A stretch of DNA of 64,000 nt, from positions 2,998,501 to 3,062,500 of the forward strand of contig JAXRKN010000045.1 of assembly GCA_038502055.1 (NCBI GenBank). The letters run 5' to 3'. Shown one piece after another: positions 24,588-35,600 of the stretch. Numbering within the stretch: position 1 is the first letter of the stretch; each line of letters begins with the position of its first letter. This stretch comes from Tanytarsus gracilentus (taxonomy: Eukaryota; Arthropoda; Insecta; Diptera; Chironomidae). A program made the position numbers and the translations under genes. Under the pieces are notes generated by a model. The model worked only from the letters and a program-made list of their open reading frames with translations, made no database searches and was not told the DNA's origin.

Positions 24588-25180
24588 CTTATTTTTTAGT
24601 GAATCCATGAAATTTTCTCACGAAAAAATTAAAATTACCCCAATTGTCTGTCTGCTCGGATAATTTCTTAACAAAAGCTGCTGTCTCGTCTGATTTGAGC
24701 TTTTTCGATCTCCATCGCTCCTCGACGTCAAATTTTTAATTTTTTATCTGCGAATCAGAAAGAAGAAAAAAATGTCAATGGTTGCTATGATTTTTTGATC
24801 AAGAACGAGGTCTGAATTTTTTCTGGATGGATTTTCATCAGATTTTTTTAACTCACCTCGAACAATTTCAGTTGATTTATTTTTCCCTTGCTTCTTCGCT
24901 TCGCAGCACGATTTATTTTTCGCTCGCTTCTTCTCTTGATTTTGTTTTATTTGCCAGTGAGATGAAAGCCCAATTTTCGTTTGTGACGCTTGATTCTTGA
25001 CAAGAACAGCTTGGAAGCAACTATTTCCTTCTTAAATTGCTGATTTGGATCCTTGATGTTCAACATCGCAGCTCCTTCTTCACAATCACAACTTCTCGCG
25101 ACGAAATCTTTTTCTTGAATGAACGAAAATTAATTTCAAAGGCAACTGAGATAAATTTTTTTAAAGGTGGTTTTAATTAA
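24588..25180 (-). repeat. Exon-like repeat, inverted copy C
   Basis: Minus-strand copy of B over about 590 bp (homology from the CACTAAAAAAT block at the left end to the pyrimidine/CAG acceptor at 25145). B and C form an inverted repeat around a loop of about 840 bp. The short frame starts at 25066 as MLNIKDPNQQ... but ends at a TAA at 24947-24949 after 39 codons, because two bases differ from copy B. Donor GTGAGT and the CAG acceptor of the internal intron-like segment are retained. Confidence 0.7.
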
Positions 25181-25285
25181 TGCTTGACAAATTAAATTAT
25201 TTCTTTTTCCTTATTCAACCATCATTTTTGAAATTTTGCCTCATAAAAGAAGCTGAAATTTAAATATCGAAGCGAAATTGTAAAC

Positions 25286-25924
25286 ATGGACGCAGCGAAA
25301 TTGTCAATAATTAGTGATTGCGAGGATTTTCTCCTCAAGTCAGAGATAAAAGTGTACAAAAACTTACTCAAGAACATCAGCACATGCAAAGAGACCCAAA
25401 ACAAGTGGCGATTGGTGATGTTAAACAGAGAAAAAATTAAGGAACTGGAAATACTTTCATTAATCATCAAAGAAAGTTTTAAAGAGGAACTGAGAACAGA
25501 TCAGAAAGGAACTGCCTTTTATCTCGTTGGAATTTTCATGCACTGCCTTAATAGCTATGATTTTTGGCAAAAATTAGTTCTGATAATGGGAAGTGAGAGA
25601 TACAAATCAACCAGAGCGGCAATCGGTGAAATCATTAACGGAATTAACTGCATTTACAAAAAAATTATGGACACAATAGAGAATTATTTTAAGGCATTAG
25701 AATGTATTGACAATGAATATATTGTTAGTGACGAAAAGCTTACAGAAAACAGTGAGATACTTCAAAGGATGCAATTCAATCACGTTGCCATTGTCATTCA
25801 TTTCTTACTAAGTCAAGATAAAATTGGCGCAAGAACCGCTAATGAGCTCTTTGTCTTTGGTCAATTTGAGGATGACTTTCTGAAGTATCTAAAGGATCAC
25901 TTAAGGATCCTGTCAATCGCGTGA
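25286..25924 (+). CDS. Orphan 212-aa helical protein
   Basis: An intact single-exon frame, MDAAKLSIISDCEDFL... to ...LRILSIA, in a region where chance frames are under about 100 codons. Composition is balanced, with many Lys/Glu/Ile/Leu in helix-like spacing, six cysteines, no signal peptide and no clear membrane segment. I recognise no domain. It begins about 100 bp after repeat copy C and converges on PSMD11 (stop codons 230 bp apart). It may be a young or fast-evolving gene linked to the neighbouring repeat locus. No AATAAA follows closely. Confidence 0.55.
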   Translation: MDAAKLSIISDCEDFLLKSEIKVYKNLLKNISTCKETQNKWRLVMLNREKIKELEILSLIIKESFKEELRTDQKGTAFYLVGIFMHCLNSYDFWQKLVLIMGSERYKSTRAAIGEIINGINCIYKKIMDTIENYFKALECIDNEYIVSDEKLTENSEILQRMQFNHVAIVIHFLLSQDKIGARTANELFVFGQFEDDFLKYLKDHLRILSIA

Positions 25925-26153
25925 AATTTATTAGCCAGCTAACTATTATTAACTTCAGATTTCTTTATTTTCCCAAATTAATTAATGCACAAAAAAACTA
26001 AGTCGAAATTAAAAATTAAAATACAATGAAGATAAATCAAATTACTGTAAGTCAGCGTATTGATGTTGCAAAAAATGGATTATAGGGAGCAGTGGATTAA
26101 ATCGTTAAAAATGAAACTTTTCTTTTTGTGCCATAAGGAGGATTCTTGATAAT

Positions 26154-27549
26154 TTACGTCAATTTCTTAGCCTTTTGATAAAGCGTATCGACAACTTTGC
26201 CCATATGATGAATGGTCTCGAGTGCAGTCTCATAAGTCTTATCGATCGGTGTCTCCTCGAATACAATCAATACGCCATCGCCTTGATCGAGAATGCCGCT
26301 GAATTTCTTATCCAAAATCATCTGTGACAATTTCTTCTCGACTAACTGATCGGGTAACTTGATTGAGTTGGCGATGAATGAGACTTGCACGCGTGAATAA
26401 GGCTCGATAATGCGGCACAAATTCTGCTCCAGCATTGTGTCGTAGAGAGAATCCAAGTGAGCTCTAACGATCGGATCATCCTCGAGTTGTGTCTTGTATT
26501 CCTTCAATGCCTGCTGAAAATCGGCCAATGATCGCTTGTGAGACGCTTGAGCAACAGCTTTCATCGCATCAATGTCCTTGCCAGAATATGAAATTGCCTT
26601 AAAATTAAATCATTAAAAATTTTGCTAAGTCATTTCAACAAATAATCTCAATACCAATTTTCCGCTAACAATTTGATTAACATCGTCGCTCTGACCCAAC
26701 ATAATCTTACACAAGAGCATATATTTGAGTGCTGTCAGTGCTCTCACATTCTCAACGCTATCGTATCCCTCGAATGCCTCGTAAAAGTATGAGAAGGCGG
26801 TCTTAAAGTCACGTTCGTCGGCAGCATGTAAAATTCCAGATTGAAGATCGAGTGCGGCCTGAACTTTGGGTGGACAATAGATGGAATTTGCAGTTGTACG
26901 AGCGGAAGTAAGTGCAGCGCGAGCCTAAAAATAAAAAATAAATTTGTGTGTGGGATAAACAAAGGAAAATGGTCGAGTCATTGCGAATTACCTTCGATAA
27001 ATTACTCAATGCGTGATAGGTTTTGCTCTCCAACAGTTGAACCTCCACCAGCAAATTCTTATCGTCCATTTTTTTGAGTTCACGAAGGAGCTGAGAACCC
27101 AATGCTAAGGCCTCCGTGTACAACTTCGTGTCAAAGTACAAAGCAATCAAGCGAGCCTCCAACGATTGACGAAGAAAGGTTCTCTTCTCCTGTTTCGACC
27201 ATTCTATGCACTCTTTACACAACTGCACCTCAATCGCCGTGTCGGCCTCATCGAGATCCAGGAAGAGATCGACAAGGCTGCGAACCAATTTTGCAGCTTT
27301 TGCCTTCGAAATCAAGTTGAGGAATGGTCGGGATTTTCGAATGAGGTCAGCAAGTTCATTTGCCTTGCCCTGCGACTTATAGAATTGACCCAACTCCAAA
27401 ATTCCGGCCTCTTTTATGCGAATCTGTTCCTCGTCATTTGACTCATTCTCGAGATCTTTCAGAATTTTATTTAAAAGCTTTTCGCGATCCTCCTCACGCG
27501 CCATTGTCGTAATCGACTGAGTTCTCTCGAATTTCGTTGCACCTGCCAT
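26154..27549 (-). CDS. PSMD11: 26S proteasome regulatory subunit Rpn6 (PSMD11)
   Basis: Exons 27549-26992, 26924-26655 and 26597-26154, all phase 0, give 423 residues (human 422). It starts MAGATKFERTQSITTMARE; an earlier in-frame ATG at 27582 would add 11 residues without family support. The helical-repeat N-terminal half leads into a C-terminal PCI domain with the winged-helix part around IEPYSRVQVSFIANSIKLP. Rpn6 is a lid subunit that clamps the 20S core to the 19S particle. It is divergent from MAGT1 with 251 bp between start codons. Confidence 0.96.
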
Positions 27550-27800
27550 CGTGTTTGTGATATTTTTATGCGAAAAAAACACTTAATTAAGATCTCTGTT
27601 TGAAAAGAAAATTTTAATTCTCTTTTCTCTTTCTCGAAACTTGCTGTGTAACGTGAAGCAGAGATTTTCGCGTCTCTCGGTGAAGCGAAAATAAATCGAA
27701 GGGATGAAAACTTGGAAATTCATTCTTTAGTGTCTCTCGTTTGGTAAAAAAAAAATATTTTTTTCTCAAATAAATAAATAATTTTAAATTTTAGTAAGCG
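27550..27800. promoter_or_regulatory. Bidirectional promoter PSMD11 / MAGT1
   Basis: 251 bp separate the two start codons, so both 5' UTRs and core promoters must share this space. No TATA box is evident, as is usual for divergent housekeeping genes. Confidence 0.55.
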
Positions 27801-28863
27801 ATGAGGATAATTAAGAGTATTTTGTTTACCTTAATTGCATTTGTTCTGCTGCATCAGCATGTAGACGGCCAAAAGAAACAGTCGACGGTGAGTGTTAAAA
27901 GAAATAATTTCGATGATGATGTGGCCCTAAATAGAAATTTTTGCTTAATTGCAGCCGGGCGGTCCAACGCTTAATGAAAAAGTCCAACAACTGCTCGATT
28001 GGAATTCAAAGAAGTCTGTACTAAGACTCAATGGACACAAATTTAAGGAGTATGTGAAGACAATGCCGAGAAACTATTCCGTTATAGTAATGTTCACAGC
28101 ACTTCAGCCGGCACGTCAATGCGTCATTTGTCGGCCAGCTAGCGAGGAATATACAATTCTTGCCAACTCTTATCGCTACTCGTCGGCTTATTCAAGCAAA
28201 TTATTCTTTGCAATGGTCGATTTCGATGAGGGTTCGGATGTTTTCCAAATGCTTCGCTTAAACACGGCTCCCGTCTTCATGCACTTCCCGCCGAAAGGCA
28301 AGCAAAAGGCAAGTGATACCATGGACATTCAACGTGTCGGCATCTCAGCGGAGGCCATCGCCAAATGGGTACAAGAACGTACTGATCTTCAGATTCGAGT
28401 GTTCCGTCCACCAAATTACTCGGGAACTGTTGCCGTAATCATGCTCGTGGCTTTTGTCGGAGGCTTTTTATATCTAAAACGTAACAATTTGGAGTTCCTT
28501 CAAAACAAACAGCTCTGGGGTCTGTTGGCCATTCTCTTTACATTCGCCATGGTCAGCGGACAAATGTGGAATCACATTCGATCACCTCCATTCGTGCACA
28601 AGGGCCAGAACGGTGCCATCTCATATTTCCATGGATCGTCGCAGGGTCAGCTTGTATTTGAAACCTACATCGTCATGGTTCTCAACGGTCTCGTTGTTCT
28701 CGGTATGATTCTATTGACTGAGTCAGGCACACAAACTGATATGCGTAAAGGCAAATTGATGGCGATCATTGGTCTCGTTTTTGTGGCTGTTTTCTTCTCG
28801 CTTCTGCTTTCCGCCTTCCGATCAAAAGCTCAAGGATATCCATATTCATTCCTCTTCAAATAA
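27801..28863 (+). CDS. MAGT1: Oligosaccharyltransferase subunit MAGT1/TUSC3 (OST3)
   Basis: Exons 27801-27887 and 27955-28863 encode 331 residues (human MAGT1 335). An N-terminal signal peptide (MRIIKSILFTLIAFVLLHQH) precedes a lumenal thioredoxin-like domain with a CVIC redox motif, then four predicted membrane helices near the C-terminus. The subunit forms transient mixed disulfides with substrates so the ER STT3B-type complex can glycosylate cysteine-rich sites. The intron falls just after the signal peptide. The next gene, SRD5A3, converges from the other side. Confidence 0.96.
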
Positions 28864-29050
28864 TTGAAGCTTTCCAAAGAGAACATTTTTTTAAACGTTA
28901 ACACCTAGAGCACATTTGTGTTGAGAACATTTAGTGTATCACAATCTCAAAAAAAGTTGATTGATAAGACGGTTAATAAAAAAATTAATAATTCACAAAT
29001 GAGTGTGTGATAGAAAAATAATTTATTGATTAAGAATTTAATTTATTGAT

Positions 29051-30112
29051 TTATAAAACGAACGGAATAAGAGCCTTTCTCTCTTTGGAATAGTTCGTAA
29101 AAGTTTTCTTATACCACTGATGAGTTAGCAGAGCATTTGACAGTTGATTGGTGATTACCCATGAAATGCAGTAAAAGTATGAGGTATTTTGAAAGAGAAT
29201 TATGAAAAGTGTCAAGTACATTCCGACCTCGGCGGTCATGTGAGGAGATGAAACATACTTAAACCATCCACCTCTCGGAATTAAATGATTTTCTGTAGCA
29301 ATCTTTCCATCTTTAGATTTTCTGAGATTGATAAAAATCATATTTGACTCGAATTGTCGGTACCAGAAGAAGAGGAAAATTAATGACACGCAAAAGGCAG
29401 CGATGACTTCCAGTGGACGTAACTCGATCGTTGGTGCAAGTTGATCTAAAAAAATATTTGAATTTTATTAATTTAACGGACTTTTAGCACGTGCATAATT
29501 AATTTTAATTTCATACCACGATTAAATCCATCTGCTTTGGCGACAATCAAAACCACCACTCCATAATAGTGAAGAAAGCCACAAAAGTAATGGGTCAAGT
29601 TGATTTTACTTTTCTTTGAAAAAATTTGAAGAAAGTTTGTCTCGATGAATCTTCGTGTACATTGAATTGTCATCAAAATGAGTGCAGTTAGAGTTAGAAA
29701 GGGCGATGCTGAGAATTTTAATATATTAATTAAAGAATTTTTAGAGTTAATTAAAATTACTTTCAACTTTTCGATCCTTTCCACATGATAAATCGAGGTA
29801 TGCAATGAAGGCTTTGGGTGGTTTATAATCGTAGAAATAGACACTGATTGCGAGTATAGTAAAGGCCCAGCTCCAAATTAAAGCAAAAATGTAGAAGTGA
29901 CTAAACCACGATTTCGGTATTTCAATACGATCCACAAGCTTATCAGATTTTTCACCTCTATGTGCATGTTTACCATAACGGAACATTTGCTTAATCGATG
30001 TTGGCAAATATTTTTCAATTAAATTCATTAAAGTACCGAGAACAACAATCACAAGTGTGAGTTGAAGAAACAAAAGATTAATTAGATTTAAGTTTTCAAA
30101 ATTAAATTCCAT
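29051..30112 (-). CDS. SRD5A3: Polyprenol reductase SRD5A3
   Basis: Exons 30112-29761, 29708-29517 and 29445-29051 join in phase to 312 residues (human 318). Family hallmarks are FRYGKH near residue 45, IPKSWFSHFYIFALIWSWAF, and the C-terminal HLIPRGGWFKYVSSPHMTAE, the NADPH-site region of steroid 5-alpha reductases. Several membrane helices are evident. SRD5A3 works in the ER on the polyprenol-to-dolichol step that supplies the carrier for N-glycosylation. The neighbouring MAGT1 acts later in the same pathway. The 3' ends face each other with about 190 bp between stop codons. Confidence 0.95.
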
Positions 30113-30546
30113 TTTAAAGTCTTTTTTTTTATTAAGTTAAATGAAATGTTATCTCTTTGACTACATCACACTAAGCTGTTGGCAGTGCGTTAGGATTGTA
30201 ACATATATTAATGTTTCGCATCTTTGCCCATCACTTATGAATTTTACCTCAACGTGGCCACCCTAAAAAATGTCGATTTCTCTTTTGGCATAAAATTTTT
30301 TAAAATTTTAAAAAAATTTTATAATTGCTTAAAAAAATTAATTTATATAATTAATTAAAGAGATTTTTTATTTAACTAATTAATTATTATTATTTTAAAA
30401 TAAAACGCTACTTATTTTGACTCTAACACATTAGTGTCTGATTCATCGCAGCAGCATTCCATCATCAACCATCACTGTGAAAAAAAATCTCATAAATAAA
30501 TTTTACCTTAAATGTTTACACGAATTTAGTATAAAAGTTTTACATA
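30113..30546. promoter_or_regulatory. Divergent intergenic SRD5A3 / TRAF6-like
   Basis: About 430 bp between two start codons. It holds long A/T runs (30290-30410) and no coding sequence. It should contain both promoters. Confidence 0.45.
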
Positions 30547-31815
30547 ATGAATCGCACAATTTCAGCTGATGAGACAATAGTGAGCGATTCTCCGCCTAAA
30601 AAGAAAACGGGCGAAATAGAAAAGGAGACCTTGAGGACCAAAAGCTTGGAGCCTGCGTGTGCTCAGGACCAATATGAGTGTGCCATTTGCTTGTCCTGGA
30701 TGAAGGAACCAGTACTAACAAAGTGCGGGCATAAGTTTTGCATGAATTGCCTCGACGAGTGGAGGAAGTGAGTTTTGTTTGGGATTTTTTGAAAGTTTTT
30801 TAAAAAACAAAGATTTTTTTTTATTTTTTTAAAAAATTTAAAAAACTTTTTTAAATTAAATTTCAGAAAGAAAAACACGAAATGTCCAATTGACGATTTT
30901 GATCTATCAATAGAGGTATGCTATAATTAATATAATTAATTATAATAATTATACTTTTAAAATAAAATTTTTAAGGACATATTTCCGGATAATTACACGA
31001 AACGAGAAATTGAGCATATGCGAAAAAGCTTTCCACACCAGTTTGACCCACCGAATGTGATGTTTGAATGTCGTTTTTCAACAATATCCTGCGATTTCAA
31101 GACTCAAATTCCCGAGGAGTTAGAAAAGCACATGGAGGCAGCCAGCAAGGAGCATTTGGATTTATTGTTAAGCAATTACCTTAAAACACAATATCAAGCG
31201 TGGGAGCCACTCGAAAAGGCAAAAGACGGTGATAAAGAAGCCTTTCTTAGGCAGCAATCAACGACACGTGATTTAATTAATGCAATGTACGAGCGTATCG
31301 TAGTCCTTGAACAGTTAACACGTGAAATGTCGATAAAAATTGATAAACTTCAATCGCTAGAGACGAAACGGCACGGAACATTAGTGTGGAAGATTGAGGA
31401 TTTTAAGAAGAAAATTGAGCTTATGCAAGGCAATCCCAGCTTAATGTTTTACAGCTCCGAAGCTTACACATCGCCCGATGGCTATAGATTTTGTGCCAGA
31501 ATAAATCTTTCGCATAAAATGAAGGACTGCTTGAGTCTTCACGTGCACCTCATGAAAAGCGAAAATGATTATCATCTCTCCTGGCCTTTCATAGGCCGCA
31601 TGAAAATATCAATGATCAACACGAAAGATTCGGCGCTTTCACAGAACGACATTTTAATGTCGAAGCCTGAAATTCTCGCATTTCATCGGCCCCTGGAAGA
31701 GATTTCACCGCGAGGCTTCGGCTTTATGGAATATGCCATCATCAACGACATTATCAAGCGTGGATTTATTGAAAATGACTGCTTGGTGATTAAAATTCAA
31801 ATGAATATCGTTTAA
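30547..31815 (+). CDS. Traf6: TRAF6-like E3 ubiquitin ligase
   Basis: Exons 30547-30767, 30867-30915 and 30976-31815 encode 369 residues. The RING domain (CAIC...CGHKFCMNC...CPID) ends with Asp in place of the last Cys, as in TRAF6, and continues IFPDNYTKREIEHM, a TRAF6 signature. Only one TRAF zinc finger is visible (C-x6-C ... H-x7-H at ECRFSTISCDF...KEH). A short coiled coil and a C-terminal MATH domain starting at GTLVWKIEDF follow. Human TRAF6 has several zinc fingers and about 520 residues, so this form is short. TRAF6 makes Lys63-linked chains in Toll/IL-1/JNK-type signalling. Confidence 0.9.
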
Positions 31816-32058
31816 TCTCATTTGCTCAAATTACAAATGGTATTAACTCTATGGTATTTTAATTACTTACACTTGCATGCAGTGTGTGTGTGATCTGTTT
31901 GGGACTTTTGTCAACGCCACATTCCTTTTATTCAATTCAGTTAAAATTCATTTCCGTCCGAAAAAGTATTTTTTTTCCAGTTAATTAATTCGTGTTTGAC
32001 TTAAGTTTTACTTTAAAATAAAATGCAATAAAAATATTAGAAACAAGTCCGTTTCTTT

Positions 32059-32399
32059 TTAATGAACAACTGGATTTAGTGGCTCGCCACGAACATCAGA
32101 ATAATCAATTTGCCGCTCGATGCTCTCATCAATTAGTCCTATTACACTCACATTATCGCCTCTAACGATTTTCAGTCCTAAACTTATTTGCTCCATGCCG
32201 GATGTGGTCGAGAAGATTCGTTCATGCGTATCGACGAGAATTAAATTAATTAATTGATCAAAGCCTGAAATTTTAAGCTGTTTAATTGCACAAGCATAAA
32301 TTGACAATTTTTACCTTTGAGCGTTCCACTAAAACATCTTCCATCGCAGCTCAAAATGACGACCATTTGTCCAACAAACTGTTCCAAGCTTCCCGACAT
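32059..32399 (-). CDS. LSM8: U6 snRNA-associated Sm-like protein LSM8
   Basis: Exons 32399-32315 and 32264-32059 give 96 residues, equal to human LSM8. The Sm1 and Sm2 motifs are clear, including GFDQLINLIL and LKIVRGDNVSVIGLID, and it ends EPLNPVVH. LSM8 distinguishes the nuclear LSm2-8 ring, which binds the U6 snRNA 3' end, from the cytoplasmic LSm1-7 ring. The 85-nt first exon starts MSGSLEQFVGQMVVIL. It is divergent from SF1 and convergent with the TRAF6-like gene. Confidence 0.96.
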
Positions 32400-32611
32400 T
32401 TCAATAGCTTCAGAAAATTATTTTAATTAATGAATTAAATTTTTGTTTTTGTTCGGCTTCGAAACGTTTTGTAAATAAAATTTCGCTTCATTTGACGCGA
32501 AAATAAAGAAAGAGACGCAGAAAGAAGTGTTGAAGCGAAAGTTTGTCGCATCTTAAGTGCTTTTGAGAAAAATTCTGACGAGTTAAATTTTTCTCAAAGT
32601 ACGTCAAGATC
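32400..32611. promoter_or_regulatory. Bidirectional promoter LSM8 / SF1
   Basis: 212 bp between the start codons of two splicing genes. It contains GCGAAA repeats on both strands (TTTCGC near 32483, AAGCGAAAG near 32534), possible shared sites. No TATA box was seen. Confidence 0.55.
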
Positions 32612-35600
32612 ATGTCAAAGCATAAGGATAAGGATAGGGAGAGGAACCGCGATGAACGTCGTTCACGTGAACGTGAAAAATCTCGCGACAGAGATCATCG
32701 GAAGAGGTAAATTAAACTTTTTTCTTTCGACCGTATAATTCGCCATGTTTAAAATATTTTTTTCATCTACGCTTCTAAAGATCTCGAGACCGTAGCAAGG
32801 AAAAGAGAAGTCATAAAAAGTCAAAGGATAAGGATCGCTCGAGAAGAAGTAGATCCAGAAAATCAAGCCGTCGAGACCGCTCGAGGTAATTAGCAATTTT
32901 TTTTGTAAGATCCAGTTAATTAATTAATCTTTATATAGAGACCGTAGTAGGTCGCGTGAACGATCAAGACGTAGCAGATCGAGAGAGGTTCGTCGTAGCG
33001 GCTCGCGGACATCTCATCGGCGTAAATCACCATTGAGTCAAAAGCCAGCCGAGGTCACTCACGCTCAAATTTCGCAGCTCATTCTATCTTCGCTTACTGG
33101 AAATTTGTCTCAAAGTATCAATCAACCCATGCAAACATCAATTTTAGGACATCCACCGTCCCTTTTACAACAACCAATTCGAACTGACTTTACAAACTTA
33201 TTCAACACCCATTCAGAACCAACATCTGTCTCGACTAATTCATCAGCAATGGCGATTGCCGCGGCAAAAGCTCGCGAGCTCCTTCGATCGAAAAATCTCA
33301 GCATAATTGAAAAGAATGCTGAAAATGCGGCTTCAAATGGAAACGAGTCTAATCATGATGGTAAAAATTTGCAAAACCTTAATTGTTTCACTTGATAAAC
33401 TTAATTAATCTATTTTAGATGAATTTCGTGCAATGTTGAATGCACTTGGCGACAATAGCAGCGGCGGTGTTGGCGAGGCGAGTAACACGAGCGATGGCAA
33501 CGATAGAAAGCGCAAAAAGAAGTCCCGTTGGGCGTCCACGAACGATGGCACCGAGGGGAAGACTTTCATTCCTGGCATGCCGACAATTCTGCCATCGAAT
33601 CTAAATGCGGATCAACAAGAGGCTTATTTAGGTGAATATCAAATTTAATTTTTTTGCTTTCTTACCTTTTTAATCGTTTGAATTTTTATCACACCTCGAT
33701 GATATTTCACAAAGAATTTTAATTTTTCCTCCTTAAATTGTCTCATCACAAATCGATGAGATAAAAATCCTATCAGACATAATTTCCGTGTTAGTCCATA
33801 TAAACTTGACTCTCTGAAATGCAAAGGAGACAAATTTCTCTACTAGAGAGGAAGAAAAAAGATAGCTGGAATTTGGTGTTCTAATATACAGAAGAAAAAA
33901 AATAACGAATTTTAGTATCTTTTCAGACCAAAAAAAAATAATGAAAAAAAAATTAGTTTAAGATTAATTTTCCAAATAATCATAATTTTCTAATCATATA
34001 ATAAGCCAATTGATTCTTTCCAGTGCAGATATAAAAGAAAACACATATACACACACACAAACACTAATTAAATTTAATAATTCGTTTATAAGTTTTGTTC
34101 AGAGAATATCGACATAAATTATCCGTTAATTTTGTAGCATTGATAGTTCCTTGTACTCCAATAATAATATTATGTGCTGGTTATTGGTGACACATTTACT
34201 TTTTTGTCTTTTCCATCTCTAACTTTTGAGTGTCGAGTGCTTGTGTAGTTTATTATTGTTGTCTTTTTATTTGTAAGTATTGCCTTACTGAACGAAACGA
34301 AACGAGTGAATGATGATGATGTGGATGCGCTGAGTGAGATTGGACTCTCATATAGACTTTTAATAATCAATATATTAATGAACAATTCTCTTGAAAAATT
34401 TCTTTTAGCCAATTTAAAAAAATATATATATTCTTTAGTGATAAGTCAATTGTCAATCATAACTAATAATGGGGCTTTCGCCTCAACTTCTTTTCTCTAA
34501 TCCATATTTGCTTACAGTTCAACTTCAAATAGAGGAAATCAGCAGAAAATTGCGCACGGGAGATCTTGGAGTGGCACTGAATCCGGAAGCAAGGTTTGAC
34601 AACTCAATATACTCGCTTGCGTGCTCACTCTATCTGGCATGGCTCGCATAAATTTGATCGGACCTCAAATCATAAACAGATAAATTTTTAATTCAATTCA
34701 TTAATTTTTTATTTTCAAGAAATTTTTAAACTAATTTTTCTATCTTTTAGAGACTCTGAAAATTAATCGCTATAATACAGCTCTCTTTTATCCCCCTCCT
34801 CTATTATGCAATGAAGTCCAGCTGTCTGTCCGTTCGTTATTAAAATACCCTAGTGAAATATCCTCGAGATAGATTATTTTAGGCCCCCTTTTAAGATTTC
34901 GTTAAATTCGTCAGGCAAAAATCTAAATCTTATAGGCAAAAATTTTGTTTCTCATTTCCATTAGATCTCCATCGCCCGAGCCAATTTATAGCTCTGATGG
35001 TAAGCGTTTGAATACGAGAGAGTTTCGGACAAGGAAGAAATTGGAAGATCAACGTCATATGCTGATTACGCGCATGCAATGCATGAATCCGGAATTTAAG
35101 CCGCCTTCAGATTATAAGTAAGAGTTTAATTTCGCGCGTTGATTGATTTGATTTCACCATGATAATTTTAGGCCACCCGTTACACGAGTCAGTGATAAAG
35201 TTTTGATTCCGCAAGAAGAACATCCCGATATTAATTTTGTCGGATTGCTCATTGGTCCACGAGGAAATACTTTAAAGGGTAAAGGACTTTGCTTAAAAAA
35301 TAATCATGTTAAGCTAATTAATACAAAATTTATAGCGATGGAAAAGGAAACTGGAGCAAAAATTATAATTCGTGGCAAGGGAAGTGTAAAGGAGGGAAAA
35401 GTCGGGAGAAAAGATGGACAGCCGTTGCCTGGCGAAGATGAGCCTTTACATGCATTTATAACGGCGAGTACACTCGAGGCCGTTAAGAAAGCAGTTGACA
35501 AGATTCGAGAGGTCATCAGACAGGGGATAGAAGTACCGGAAGGAAGTAATGACTTACGTCGAATGCAATTGCGTGAACTTGCATTGCTGAATGGAACGCT

